NCBI GenBank assembly: GCA_017548545.1 | Contig: JAFYZW010000057.1 | Coordinates: 124,001-188,000, forward strand | Reading direction: 5' to 3' | Length of the DNA stretch: 64,000 nt | Source: Bacteroidales bacterium | GTDB lineage: Bacteria; Bacteroidota; Bacteroidia; Bacteroidales; UBA3663 | Part shown: positions 16,578 through 25,312 of the stretch, one piece after another | How the letters are laid out: the number at the start of each line of letters is the position of its first letter | Position numbering within the stretch: position 1 is the first letter of the stretch | Translations under genes and position numbers: made by a program | Notes under the pieces: generated by a model | What the model saw: only the letters and a program-made list of their open reading frames with translations | Database searches by the model: none | Told to the model about the DNA's origin: nothing

Positions 16578-17405
16578 TTAACCATTTATTAAATTATTCA
16601 TCGCTTCAGTTTCTTCGGCACGATAGGCGCGCATACGCATCATCATTTCGTCGAAGTTAACCTCTGCAGCATCGAACTCAGGACCATCGACACAAACGAA
16701 CTTGGTCTTGCCGCCTACGGTGACACGGCAGGCACCGCACATGCCAGTACCATCAACCATGATGGTATTTAGGCTGACGATGGTGGGTACATTATATTTC
16801 TTGGTGAGCAATGCGACGAATTTCATCATGATGGTTGGGCCGATGCAGACACACTTATCAACTTGTTCGCGCTGGATGACCTGCTCGACACCTACGGTAA
16901 TAACACCCTTCTGGCCATACGAGCCATCGTCGGTCATGATAAGAACTTCGTCGGAGTTGGCACGCATCTCGTCTTCGAGGATAATAAGATCCTTAGTGCG
17001 AGCAGCAAGTACAACGATGACCTTGTTGCCTGCTTCGTGCATAGCCTTCACAATAGGAAGCAATGGGGCAACACCTACACCACCACCACAGCAGACAACC
17101 GTGCCATACTTACGGATATCGGTGGCATGACCAAGTGGACCAACAACGTCGGCAAACTCATCGCCCACTTGGAGCGTATTAATACGAGTGGAACTGGCTC
17201 CTACAGCTTGCACGACAAGGGTAATTGTACCCTTTTCGATGTCAGCATCGGCAATGGTGAGAGGAATGCGTTCGCCTTTTTCGTCGAGACGGACAATAAC
17301 GAAATGTCCTGCTTTACGACTTTGGGCAATCAGCGGAGCTTCAACCTCGAAACAGGCTACCTTCTCGCTGAACATTTTCTTGCTTACGATCTTAAACATT
17401 ATCAA
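16578..17405 (-). CDS. nfnA: NADH-dependent ferredoxin:NADP+ oxidoreductase, NfnA-type subunit
   Basis: The 275-aa ferredoxin-NADP reductase-like protein is related to PyrK and the sulfide dehydrogenase beta subunit. It shows an FAD domain (GHFVIVRLDEKGERIPLTIAD), an NAD domain (CCGGGVGVAPLLPIVKAMHEAG) and a C-terminal [2Fe-2S] cluster (D-GTGMCGACRVTVGG...FVCVDGPEF). No dihydroorotate dehydrogenase gene is adjacent, and the partner is the GltD-like subunit, so it fits NfnA. Together they would couple NADH and ferredoxin oxidation to NADP+ reduction in an anaerobe. Start is 17405 or the Met two codons later (17399, MFKIVSKK). Confidence 0.85.
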   Translation of the reverse strand: MIMFKIVSKKMFSEKVACFEVEAPLIAQSRKAGHFVIVRLDEKGERIPLTIADADIEKGTITLVVQAVGASSTRINTLQVGDEFADVVGPLGHATDIRKYGTVVCCGGGVGVAPLLPIVKAMHEAGNKVIVVLAARTKDLIILEDEMRANSDEVLIMTDDGSYGQKGVITVGVEQVIQREQVDKCVCIGPTIMMKFVALLTKKYNVPTIVSLNTIMVDGTGMCGACRVTVGGKTKFVCVDGPEFDAAEVNFDEMMMRMRAYRAEETEAMNNLING

Positions 17406-17448
17406 TGAACAATTAACAAATAAGAATGAACATAACCATATTTGGGTG

Positions 17449-17479
17449 CAAAATTAAGATAAATTTCTCGAAATACAAA
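17449..17479 (-). promoter_or_regulatory. Promoter of nfnAB
   Basis: On the minus strand TAATTTTG (complement of 17449-17456) fits TAnnTTTG, and a TTTG -33 box (complement of 17476-17479) lies 19 bp upstream. Confidence 0.6.
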
Positions 17480-17519
17480 AATTTTTCAGCAAAAATTCTT
17501 TTTATTTACAAAAAATGTG

Positions 17520-17527
17520 TATATTTG
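17520..17527 (+). promoter_or_regulatory. -7 box of the hydrolase-patatin unit
   Basis: TATATTTG followed by CAGCG is a perfect -7 box, but only a poor -33 (T-rich, no TTTG) lies at the expected distance. The leader to the ATG at 17558 would be about 25 nt. It excludes the longer frame starting at 17426. Confidence 0.5.
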
Positions 17528-17557
17528 CAGCGAAAATGTTTAATCTTATTGACAAAA

Positions 17558-18520
17558 ATGAAAGACTTCTTCAGATTTGTAATTATTGTTTTATTAATTA
17601 TATGTGGAGTGGCTATCTATTTCGGCCACTTTATGTTGAATGTTGCCGTCAAGCCGGAGGCTGATTACCGACATCAACTGGACAGCACATACTTAAGAGT
17701 ATATAATAAATATCCCGAATTGAAAGCCTGGCATGATTCGCTGGTTGCTAAAGGTAATCTGCGAGATACTGTTCTACAAGCTGCTGATGGTTCAAGTCGA
17801 CATGGTCTAATCCTTCAGCATGACAGTTTGTCGAAAGGTTCGAGCGTGGTGCTTCATGGATACAACGACAATTCGGCAGTTATGATGCGATATTTCTTCA
17901 TGCATTATGAGGTATTGGGACGTGACGTGATCGTGCCAGAACACTTCAACCATGGAGGAAGTGATGGTGATCATATTCGTTTCGGATGGTTGGATAGACT
18001 TGATATCAAGAACCTATGGATTCCTCTGGCACATAAACTATGGCCCAAAGAGGATATAGTCGTGCATGGATTATCGATGGGAGGTGCCATCACGATGTTC
18101 ACTTCAGGAGAGGATTTCCCCGACTCTCTACGCGTCAAGGCTTTTATTGAGGATTGTGGATTCAATTCGACATGGGATGAACTGGTCTATCAGATAAAGA
18201 ATGATTATGGTATGCCCTCCTTCCCTATTCTTGATATTGCCAACTTTTTCTGTAAATTGAGATATGGATGGGACTTCAAGGAGAGTGATGCCGTGAAGCA
18301 GGTTGCCAAATGCGTGAAACCAATGTTGTTCATCCATGGTGACGCAGATGATTTTGTACCAACTGAGATGGTCTTCAAATGCTATGAGGCGAAAGTGAAA
18401 GGCTATAAGGAACTCTGGGTTGTCCCTGGTGCCAAACATGCCCGATCGATTCATGAGAACTGGGATGAATATTGCGAACGCTGCGAAGAATTCATCAATC
18501 GTGTTGAATCGATGAAATAA
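17558..18520 (+). CDS. Membrane-anchored alpha/beta hydrolase
   Basis: The 320-aa protein (start MKDFFRF) has one N-terminal membrane helix or uncleaved signal (residues 3-27) and a periplasm-facing alpha/beta hydrolase domain. The nucleophile elbow GLSMGG is near residue 172, the likely acid is in HGDADDFVPTEM near 265, and the likely histidine in GAKHARS near 293. LHGYNDNSAVMM forms the oxyanion region. The family includes esterases and peptidases; the substrate is unknown. The next gene, a patatin/barrel protein, starts 26 bp later, so both may process lipids in the envelope (inference). Confidence 0.85.
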   Translation: MKDFFRFVIIVLLIICGVAIYFGHFMLNVAVKPEADYRHQLDSTYLRVYNKYPELKAWHDSLVAKGNLRDTVLQAADGSSRHGLILQHDSLSKGSSVVLHGYNDNSAVMMRYFFMHYEVLGRDVIVPEHFNHGGSDGDHIRFGWLDRLDIKNLWIPLAHKLWPKEDIVVHGLSMGGAITMFTSGEDFPDSLRVKAFIEDCGFNSTWDELVYQIKNDYGMPSFPILDIANFFCKLRYGWDFKESDAVKQVAKCVKPMLFIHGDADDFVPTEMVFKCYEAKVKGYKELWVVPGAKHARSIHENWDEYCERCEEFINRVESMK

Positions 18521-18546
18521 TATACGCTTAAAAAGCTTTTTCAACT

Positions 18547-20655
18547 ATGAAAAATCAGCTACTATCAATATTGATGCTATTCGTGTTCGTGTGCGGACAA
18601 ACGTGTCCCACACACGCATTAGATAAATATAATCTGGCCAAGAATGACCGTCCTACAGTGGCAGTAGTTCTTGCGGGTGGTGGAGCCAAGGGAGTAGCCC
18701 ATGTTGCTGCCTTGAAAGCCATCGAGGATGCAGGTATCCCCATCGACCTGGTAGTGGGCACATCCATTGGCTCAATCATTGGTGCCTTCTATTGCACAGG
18801 ATATTCTCCGGATACTATGAAACAAATCATCAAAGGAACCGATTGGGTCAAACTCATCACCGACAACCCAGACTACAAATTCGAAAAGACCTTGAGCGGC
18901 AAGAAGGATGACGAAAGCTACCTCCTTCGTTATCTCCTTGATCCTAGTCGCAAATTATCTTCAACTGGAATGGGAGGAATACTTGGAGGAACCAATGTCA
19001 TGCACTTCTTCAAGGATATCACACGATTTCTCCCCGATACGCTCGATTTCGAAGACATGCCGGTCCCATTTGCCTGTGTCGGCACAGAAGCCATTAACGG
19101 TTCAAAAAAAGTATTTACCAGTGGAAATCTGCCCACTTGCATCCGTGCCTCGATGGCTATACCTACTGCATTTACTCCTGTTACCATCGATTCGGTAGTA
19201 TATGTAGATGGTGGCGTAGTTGATAATTTCCCCGTTGATGTAGCCAGGGAATTGGGCGCTGACATTGTTATTGGTGTAGATCTTGTTGTGAAAATGACAA
19301 ACGAACAACTCACCAATTCGGCCATCGATATGCTCTTGAACTGCATCGACCTGTATAGCAGGGAACAATACAAGCATAATATTGAAGACTCCGACGTGTA
19401 TATTCCAATTGACGTGACAGGTTATAGTGCTGCGTCATTTGGAGCTTCGGCACTCGACACGCTAATGATGCGCGGCGATTATTATGTAGGATTGAAAAAG
19501 TCTTCGCTCGACTCCTTGGCAAAGACTCTCGACCTGAAGGAAGAGCCCAAGCGCATTCGAGTCGGTGAATATTCGTTTGCCAATGCAAGTAATGATGGTG
19601 TCAGCTGGTCGAATGAATCTTCCGAATCGCTCAGCAAAGTGAATGACGGTTCGTTGAACAGCTCCATCAATCTAGGTTTCCGCTTCGACAATTCTGAGTT
19701 TGCATCAGTCAAAGCTAGATTAAATGTTGTACTCTCCCAAAAGCACGCCACCTTGCTCAAACTACAGGCACGTCTTGGCGAACGTTTTGACTTAAGCAGC
19801 GATATTAGTCAGAAAACTATAGGAAAGCAACGTATCGGATTATCTGTGAAGTACCGAAACCATGACTTAAAGTATCTTTATGGCAAAAGAAAGGTTGTCG
19901 ATTGTGAACTACGACAGAATGGTGCTAATCTCTATTTGTCGCAGGAGTGGCGATCCATCCTATGTATTTTCGGTCTTTCGTACAATAGCTACAACTATCG
20001 TGAAATCCTTGTCGATGCGCAGTTCCATGATTATCTGCCGAATACCAAATTCCATGAAAGACACTTCTCTTACTATTTTTCGGGTGAAATCAACTCCCTG
20101 AATAGTCAAAACTTCCCAACACGTGGACAGCAAATGGTGCTTATGGCAGATTTCATCACCGATAATCTGGTAAACTACAAGGACAAGACAATCCTTCCTA
20201 TCGTTTCATTCAATTGGTTTGCTGCACTTCCATTCAGCAGCAAGTTCACGTTGCAACCTCATCTATATGCACGTGCCATTTTCAAGGAGGAATCGGCCGA
20301 CAAACCTTTTGCCTTATTCAATTTTGTCGGTGGATTCATGAACGAGATGGATTTCCGTCAGCAACATGTCATGGCCGGTATGTATGACAAACAGATGATA
20401 AAGGAAGACGGTATGGGCGTTGCAGGACTGACTGCACAATGTATGATCTATAAAAACCAATATTTGAAATTCTCAGGCGACCTGCTTTCGCATACCAGTA
20501 ATATCAAATATGCGTTCAACAGAGAATCGTTGAACTGGGGTATTGAAGCCAGTTACAACTACAAGACTCCCATCGGACCAATATCCTTGAAGTTATATTG
20601 GAACGATCTGTCAGAGAAATTCAAGTACTTTGTGAGCGGAGGTTATTACTTCTGA
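18547..20655 (+). CDS. Patatin-like phospholipase with C-terminal outer-membrane barrel
   Basis: The 702-aa protein has a signal peptide (to about residue 25). The patatin domain shows the oxyanion hole GGGAKG at 44-49, the nucleophile Ser73 in GTSIG, and the catalytic Asp221 in DGG. A linker and a beta-rich C-terminal half (about 340-702) end FKYFVSGGYYF, typical of an Omp85/surface-antigen-like barrel. The fusion is known in Bacteroidetes and resembles PlpD-type autotransported phospholipases. It should cleave acyl chains of phospholipids at or outside the outer membrane. Its stop lies 4 bp from the convergent stop of the next gene, with no terminator between them. Confidence 0.9.
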   Translation: MKNQLLSILMLFVFVCGQTCPTHALDKYNLAKNDRPTVAVVLAGGGAKGVAHVAALKAIEDAGIPIDLVVGTSIGSIIGAFYCTGYSPDTMKQIIKGTDWVKLITDNPDYKFEKTLSGKKDDESYLLRYLLDPSRKLSSTGMGGILGGTNVMHFFKDITRFLPDTLDFEDMPVPFACVGTEAINGSKKVFTSGNLPTCIRASMAIPTAFTPVTIDSVVYVDGGVVDNFPVDVARELGADIVIGVDLVVKMTNEQLTNSAIDMLLNCIDLYSREQYKHNIEDSDVYIPIDVTGYSAASFGASALDTLMMRGDYYVGLKKSSLDSLAKTLDLKEEPKRIRVGEYSFANASNDGVSWSNESSESLSKVNDGSLNSSINLGFRFDNSEFASVKARLNVVLSQKHATLLKLQARLGERFDLSSDISQKTIGKQRIGLSVKYRNHDLKYLYGKRKVVDCELRQNGANLYLSQEWRSILCIFGLSYNSYNYREILVDAQFHDYLPNTKFHERHFSYYFSGEINSLNSQNFPTRGQQMVLMADFITDNLVNYKDKTILPIVSFNWFAALPFSSKFTLQPHLYARAIFKEESADKPFALFNFVGGFMNEMDFRQQHVMAGMYDKQMIKEDGMGVAGLTAQCMIYKNQYLKFSGDLLSHTSNIKYAFNRESLNWGIEASYNYKTPIGPISLKLYWNDLSEKFKYFVSGGYYF

Positions 20656-20659
20656 GAAA

Positions 20660-21364
20660 TCAATGATGTTTTCTTGAGTTGCCGATATTGTCGAAATACT
20701 TACCCAACCGAGGTCCGGTGTGCATTTTCTGCGCATTGAACCTATTGAAACGATAGGCATGCAACAAAGGCAACTGCCAATGGTACTTCACAGCAAACAG
20801 ACGAATTAGAATCACTACAAGGGCGCATCCCGATTGAGCTATGATGGTGGGTGCGCCATAATAGATGGCAGCTGTGTAGAATATCCCTCCAACCAGACAT
20901 GCGATGGCATAAATGTCGCGACGGAAAATAAGCGGTACCTCGTTGATGAGAATATCGCGTATCACACCGCCAGCGGCACCCGTGCATACACCCATGATGA
21001 TGCATGCATAAATGGGGAAACCTGCGTCGTAGGTCTTCTGAATGCCTACTATAGTGAAAAGCCCAAGCCCTATGGTATCGAAAAGGAAAATCGTCTGGGC
21101 AATCTCACTAATGAACTTGTGGAGAAAGACAAAAGCCAGTACGGCCATCAGAACGATGAAAAGATAGATCCACTGTGTCATCCAGAACGGACTGACACCA
21201 ATCATTACATCACGCATCGTACCACCGCCTACAGCTGTGGCAAGACCTACGATAAAGGCACCGAACAGGTCGAACTGCTTTTCGGAAGCCAGTCGCAGAC
21301 CAGAGATGGCAAAGGCAAAGGTGCCAAGATAGTCGATTACATCGACAAAACTAAGAGACAGCAT
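20660..21364 (-). CDS. TRIC/UPF0126 family membrane channel protein
   Basis: The 234-aa protein has seven hydrophobic segments and two internally similar glycine-rich motifs, AVGGGTMRDVMIG (about 65-77) and AAGGVIRDILINEVP (about 151-165). This double motif defines the trimeric intracellular cation channel family (YicG, YvgT), proposed to pass K+ or, in some members, glycine. A strong terminator lies 20 bp upstream of the start, so expression may need read-through or an unseen promoter. Confidence 0.88.
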   Translation of the reverse strand: MLSLSFVDVIDYLGTFAFAISGLRLASEKQFDLFGAFIVGLATAVGGGTMRDVMIGVSPFWMTQWIYLFIVLMAVLAFVFLHKFISEIAQTIFLFDTIGLGLFTIVGIQKTYDAGFPIYACIIMGVCTGAAGGVIRDILINEVPLIFRRDIYAIACLVGGIFYTAAIYYGAPTIIAQSGCALVVILIRLFAVKYHWQLPLLHAYRFNRFNAQKMHTGPRLGKYFDNIGNSRKHH

Positions 21365-21383
21365 AATCAGGAGGAATAAAAAA

Positions 21384-21415
21384 GTCGTGTAAAGTAAAAC
21401 AATACTTCACACGAC
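21384..21415 (-). terminator. Intrinsic terminator of the 31-aa gene
   Basis: Read on the minus strand, GTCGTGTGAAGTA pairs with TACTTTACACGAC with one mismatch around a short loop, followed by TTTTTTATT. It lies between the small gene and the TRIC gene. Confidence 0.8.
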
Positions 21416-21461
21416 CCGTTATAACCAAATTATTTACTTTCAATCTATAATAAAGGAGTGT

Positions 21462-21557
21462 TTATCTAAGCACTTCCATTAAAATGCAAAACAAAGTAGT
21501 AACATATGCCACAACTGCGGCGATCTGCAAATTTTTGCTCTTAAAAATATTATCCAT
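21462..21557 (-). CDS. 31-aa single-helix membrane peptide, unknown
   Basis: The frame reads MDNIFKSKNLQIAAVVAYVT and continues TLFCILMEVLR before TAA. It has a basic N-terminus, one hydrophobic helix (about residues 11-27) and a charged C-terminus, a typical layout for small membrane proteins. A perfect Bacteroidetes promoter 125 bp upstream and an intrinsic terminator 47 bp downstream frame exactly this unit. The leader of about 120 nt contains GGCAAGG and GACCGGCC segments that could pair. Alternatively the transcript is a non-coding RNA with a fortuitous frame. No family is recognised. Confidence 0.5.
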   Translation of the reverse strand: MDNIFKSKNLQIAAVVAYVTTLFCILMEVLR

Positions 21558-21681
21558 AATACTTATACCTTAAATAACAATATAAATAACGCAGCGAATG
21601 ATAAATTCAATAAGCTAGACGATACCTTTCGGCCGGTCAAAGAACCTAGACCTTGCCAGGGGTTTTCGTTGAATGACGCTG

Positions 21682-21713
21682 CAAAGATACTGGATTTTTG
21701 CGAACTGCGCAAA
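21682..21713 (-). promoter_or_regulatory. Promoter of the 31-aa gene
   Basis: On the minus strand TATCTTTG (complement of 21682-21689) lies exactly 20 bp from TTTG (complement of 21710-21713), followed by CAGCG. No larger gene follows before a terminator, so it must serve the 31-aa frame or a small RNA. The rest of 21416-21810 holds nothing else recognisable. Confidence 0.75.
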
Positions 21714-21810
21714 CGTTTACGCAAAAAACAGCAATCAATTGTTTATTTTAGGTAAGCTATTAACGGATTTGCAATTTTCAGTATGCAAATTGAAAGTCAA
21801 TAACGGGCCA

Positions 21811-22365
21811 TTATGCATAAACTTGGAACATCATCTGTCGAAGGATGGTGTCAGCAGTCTGTTCGTTGATGAGTACAGATACCATCATACGGCCTATGGC
21901 AAATCCAGCACCGGGACCACAACCAGTGATGATGTTCTTGTCGCGAACAACGGTATGCTTTAGCATGTTGGCGCCCTTGAGCTCTTGTTCGAAACCTGGA
22001 TAGCAGGTTGCATTCATACCGTTGAGGAGTCCCATACGGCCATAAACCAGAGGAGCAGCACAAATAGCAGCAAGCCATTTGCCGGCATCGTAGTATTCCT
22101 GAATGTAGTAACGAAGAGGTTCACAGTCGCTCAAATTGGTGGCACCTGGCATACCCCCGGGTAAAAAGAGGAGGTCGCCATCGGAAAGATCGGTGTCTTC
22201 GAGCAAAGAGTCGGCCACTAGGACTACTCCATTGGAGGCTTCTACGTCTTCGAATGGAGTGATGCTTACGATCTGAACATCGATGCTTGCACGACGCATG
22301 ATGTCGATGGGGATAGTTGCTTCGGCAATCTCGAAACCTGGGGCTAACATTACATAAGCTTTCAT
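21811..22365 (-). CDS. DJ-1/PfpI family protein
   Basis: The 184-aa single-domain protein has the DJ-1 nucleophile elbow AAICAAPLVYG (Cys about 101), the conserved Glu near residue 15 (GFEIAEA), and FLPGGMPGA near 66-74. The size is typical of the DJ-1 subfamily (YajL-like), associated with oxidative-stress or carbonyl-damage protection; the exact chemistry is disputed. It lies downstream of proA in the same direction, separated by a 20-bp palindrome, and may be read through from proA. Confidence 0.9.
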   Translation of the reverse strand: MKAYVMLAPGFEIAEATIPIDIMRRASIDVQIVSITPFEDVEASNGVVLVADSLLEDTDLSDGDLLFLPGGMPGATNLSDCEPLRYYIQEYYDAGKWLAAICAAPLVYGRMGLLNGMNATCYPGFEQELKGANMLKHTVVRDKNIITGCGPGAGFAIGRMMVSVLINEQTADTILRQMMFQVYA

Positions 22366-22400
22366 AGGGATGGATTTTTAGTGAGATTATGTTGTAGATA

Positions 22401-22420
22401 AACAGCCATCGATGGCTGTT
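22401..22420. repeat. Perfect 20-bp palindrome between proA and the DJ-1 gene
   Basis: AACAGCCATCGATGGCTGTT is its own reverse complement. A hairpin with nearly the same arms (GGCAGCCA...TGGCTGCC) sits at 52588-52607. On the minus strand TTTATC follows, so it may be a weak terminator; an operator is also possible. Confidence 0.6.
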
Positions 22421-22447
22421 TAAAAAGACAAGAGAGCTTAGCGGGTC

Positions 22448-23707
22448 TTATGCACGGACCTGGGCATCGCCCTCTATTATATATTTATATGTGGTGATTT
22501 CACGAAGGGCCATTGGTCCACGGGCGTGGAGTTTCTGTGTGGAAATGCCTATTTCGGCACCCAATCCGAATTGTGCTCCATCAGTCCATGAGGTTGGAAG
22601 GTTCTGATAGACACAAGCAGCATCGATGACACGAGCATAACGAGAAAGAGCTGCCTTGTTTTCACTCACAATGCTTTCGGAATGCTTACTGGTCATAGAC
22701 GAAACGAAGCGGATGGCATCATCAAGATCTTCAACGGTACGAATAGACAATTTATAAGCCTGGAATTCATAACCAAAGTGTTCGGGCAAGGCAGGTTTGA
22801 GCAATTCGGGCGGATAGTGTCCTTCGAGCGCTTTATAAGCTGGTTTATCAGCATAGATGATCACTTGCTTAGTCTTATCGCTGTTCGAGCAAAGCGGTGC
22901 ACAGATGGTGGGTAAGTCGGAGAGCCTGTCTTTGTGAACGACTACGCAATCAAGTGCATTGCAGACGCTTATACGACGTGTCTTGCCATTGTTGACAATA
23001 GCTGCTGCTTTGGCAGTATCAGCATCCTTGTCGATATAGGTATGACAAACGCCAGCACCAGTTTCAATGACCGGAACCTTGGCAGTATCGCGTACGAAAT
23101 CAATCAAGCGGCGCGAACCACGGGGAATAATAAGATCGACGCGACCTACAGCATTCAAAAGTTCGGCAGTTGCTGCATGATCATTGGGCAACAAGGTACA
23201 TAGCCCAGTGGGCAAACCAGCTTCACACAAAACCTGATGAATGATGGCTACCTCACACTCGTTAGAATCTGCAGCTTCCTTGCCACCTTTAAGTATTACA
23301 GCACTTCCAGCCTTAAAGCAAAGACTGAAAACATCGATGGTGACATTTGGTCGGGCTTCATAAATGACGCCAATCACACCAAAAGGAACGGAAACCTTAC
23401 GAATGATCATTCCATTAGGGCGAACGACCTCGCTCAGCTGAATATTCAATGGAGAAGGAAGAGAAGCGACATTACGGGTGTCGGATGCGATGCCAGCAAT
23501 ACGATTGGCATTAAGTAACAGACGATCGTAGCGATAGTCAGTAGGATCCATTCTTGACAAATCACGGGCATTGGCCTCAATGATGGTGCCGGTATTCACT
23601 TCCAAAGCATCGGCAAGCTTGTTAAGAACTTCGTTGATCTGAGTTTCGTTGAGTTCAAGAAGCGAAAGGCTTGCTTGGCGAGCTTGTTCAATTTGTAGTT
23701 CTATCAT
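22448..23707 (-). CDS. proA: Glutamate-5-semialdehyde dehydrogenase
   Basis: The 419-aa protein matches gamma-glutamyl phosphate reductase, the second step of proline synthesis. The Cys nucleophile lies in [12 protein letters not shown] (about 245-256), and [17 protein letters not shown] and [13 protein letters not shown] are highly conserved. The usual QRPSVCN is RRISVCN here. proB is not in the window. The start (MIELQIEQ) overlaps the upstream DUF4250 gene by 20 bp, indicating coupling. Confidence 0.95.
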   Translation of the reverse strand: MIELQIEQARQASLSLLELNETQINEVLNKLADALEVNTGTIIEANARDLSRMDPTDYRYDRLLLNANRIAGIASDTRNVASLPSPLNIQLSEVVRPNGMIIRKVSVPFGVIGVIYEARPNVTIDVFSLCFKAGSAVILKGGKEAADSNECEVAIIHQVLCEAGLPTGLCTLLPNDHAATAELLNAVGRVDLIIPRGSRRLIDFVRDTAKVPVIETGAGVCHTYIDKDADTAKAAAIVNNGKTRRISVCNALDCVVVHKDRLSDLPTICAPLCSNSDKTKQVIIYADKPAYKALEGHYPPELLKPALPEHFGYEFQAYKLSIRTVEDLDDAIRFVSSMTSKHSESIVSENKAALSRYARVIDAACVYQNLPTSWTDGAQFGLGAEIGISTQKLHARGPMALREITTYKYIIEGDAQVRA

Positions 23708-23915
23708 CTTTATTACGCTCTATTATGTCATCGAGAATCGGGGTGAACTTATTATGTTCCTCGTCATATTCGTAGCCAGCGCCATTAAGGCGGGCGATAA
23801 GTCGTGCGGGATCAATATCTTCACATTCACAGAAGTCTTCGAAAGAGTCATATTGGTCTCGAAGCTTCATGTTCACCATGCTATACAGCATGTCGTTATC
23901 TTTGGGAATATACAT
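23688..23915 (-). CDS. DUF4250 domain protein
   Basis: Starting at the Met at 23915 (MYIPKDND) gives 75 aa. The segment [20 protein letters not shown], then [13 protein letters not shown] and [11 protein letters not shown], is the DUF4250 signature, a small acidic, probably helical cytosolic protein of unknown function. It overlaps proA by 20 bp. A longer frame to 23936 adds seven residues and is less likely. Confidence 0.82.
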   Translation of the reverse strand: MYIPKDNDMLYSMVNMKLRDQYDSFEDFCECEDIDPARLIARLNGAGYEYDEEHNKFTPILDDIIERNKDDRTTN

Positions 23916-23918
23916 TAA

Positions 23919-24005
23919 ATAATTAACAATTAACAATTAACAATTAACAAATTACAATTGACCCTTAACCATGAACCCTCAACCTTGCACCCTTAACCAT
24001 GAACC
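23919..24005. repeat. AATTAAC heptamer array and a 17-bp direct repeat
   Basis: AATTAAC repeats about four times in tandem from 23919 to 23950. Then ACCCTTAACCATGAACC occurs twice, at about 23961 and 23989, 28 bp apart. The sequence lies between DUF4250 and the MBL hydrolase and is of the low-complexity type common between Bacteroidales genes. Confidence 0.65.
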
Positions 24006-24011
24006 ATTTAC

Positions 24012-24692
24012 TTAATAGGATAGATAAGGATTGTAAATCGCCTCAGTCTCAATGGTTGTAGTAGGGCCATGACCAGGATATACTTTTGTTTGAGGGGGCA
24101 AATTCATTAGTTTTTGGACAATGTTTTTAACCAATAATGGGCCATTTCCACCAAAGGCACGACCGAAATCGGTACGACCTATAGAACAATAGAATAATAC
24201 ATCACCACTAAAAAGCATATTGTCATCAGGGAAAAAGAAGCAGAGACCATGATGGCTGTGTCCGGGACAGTCGATGACCTCAATACGATGCTGCTTGATA
24301 CCATTCTTCGATTCAAAAGGAAACAGCAAAGTATCACCTTCTACCAAATTTTTAGTGATAGGAGCATAATGAGTTTCCACATCTACGCCAAACATACTGT
24401 TTTGAAAGGCTATAGAAGGAAGATGATTCTGATCTTCCATCGATCCATAGACGGGTATCCCTTCATAATTCTTGGTAAAATACCCTGTCCCCAATACATG
24501 ATCTGTATGACTATGGGTTATGAGAACGGCTTCGGGGATCAATTGTTTGGCCAAAAGAAAACGATGAATCCGCTCCCACTCCGAGTCATTACACATGCCC
24601 GGATCAACTACGATACATTTATGAGACACTTCGTCCCAAATCAAATATGAATCCACTTGAAATGGATTGAATTGAAATGTTTCTATTATCAT
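24012..24692 (-). CDS. MBL-fold metallohydrolase (glyoxalase II-like)
   Basis: The 226-aa protein shows the metal-binding motif THSHTDHVLG (HxHxDH), the downstream ligands in CPGHSHHG and FSGDVLF, and a C-terminal YPGHGPTT. This fits the hydroxyacylglutathione-hydrolase-like subgroup common in bacteria lacking glutathione, so the true thioester substrate is unknown. Its start overlaps the rsmG stop by 4 bp (ATGA), so they are co-translated. Confidence 0.88.
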   Translation of the reverse strand: MIIETFQFNPFQVDSYLIWDEVSHKCIVVDPGMCNDSEWERIHRFLLAKQLIPEAVLITHSHTDHVLGTGYFTKNYEGIPVYGSMEDQNHLPSIAFQNSMFGVDVETHYAPITKNLVEGDTLLFPFESKNGIKQHRIEVIDCPGHSHHGLCFFFPDDNMLFSGDVLFYCSIGRTDFGRAFGGNGPLLVKNIVQKLMNLPPQTKVYPGHGPTTTIETEAIYNPYLSY

Positions 24693-25312
24693 TTCCTGAT
24701 TGGGGTATAAGTCACATTTTTAGTGGCGAAAAATTCTTCATCGAAATAGGTGGAAATAGGAACAACGACGGTTCCCTGGCATTGTCTGGGTTTCAATTCA
24801 TCTGTTAAGTCTCCACCCTTCAAGGTAATCAAGGCTTTACTTGTACAACGACGAACCAGTTTGATCAGATCTGGAAGAGTCATCACAGCACGAGAAACAG
24901 AATAATCGAATGATTCTTTCACTTCTTCGATACCAGCATGAAGGAACTCGACATTCGTCAAACCAACAGCCATGGCCACCTCCTGTGCGACACGCACCTT
25001 CTTACCAATGCGATCGACCAAGAGGAAATGACATTCAGGATAACGAATAGCTAAAGGAATACCAGGGAAACCACCTCCACAACCGACATCGACAATACGT
25101 GTGGTTTCGCTCCATAGACGCTTCTCATCAACGAACTTTGCAATAGCCAATGAATGCTGAACGTGATGTTCGTACAGATTGTCGATATCTTTACGACTGA
25201 TCACATTTATTTTGGCATTCCAATCTTCATAAAGAGCTTGGAGTGCCTCGTATTGTGAAAGCTGAAGAGTAGTCAGTTCGGGAAAATATTTCAAGAAATC
25301 TGGAAGAGCCAT
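24689..25312 (-). CDS. rsmG: 16S rRNA (guanine-N7)-methyltransferase
   Basis: The 207-aa protein (start MALPDFLKYFPELT) methylates G527 of 16S rRNA with S-adenosylmethionine. The SAM loop DVGCGGGFPGIPLAIRYP and SRAVMTLPDLI are diagnostic. Translation from 25312 overlaps the stop of the upstream lipoprotein gene as TGATG, so the longer frame to 25396 is rejected. Confidence 0.94.
   Translation of the reverse strand: MALPDFLKYFPELTTLQLSQYEALQALYEDWNAKINVISRKDIDNLYEHHVQHSLAIAKFVDEKRLWSETTRIVDVGCGGGFPGIPLAIRYPECHFLLVDRIGKKVRVAQEVAMAVGLTNVEFLHAGIEEVKESFDYSVSRAVMTLPDLIKLVRRCTSKALITLKGGDLTDELKPRQCQGTVVVPISTYFDEEFFATKNVTYTPIRK

Noticed and set aside
21590..21680. tRNA-like segment in the leader of the 31-aa gene
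   Set aside because: GC-rich hairpins are present, but no T-loop consensus or 7-bp acceptor stem can be drawn.
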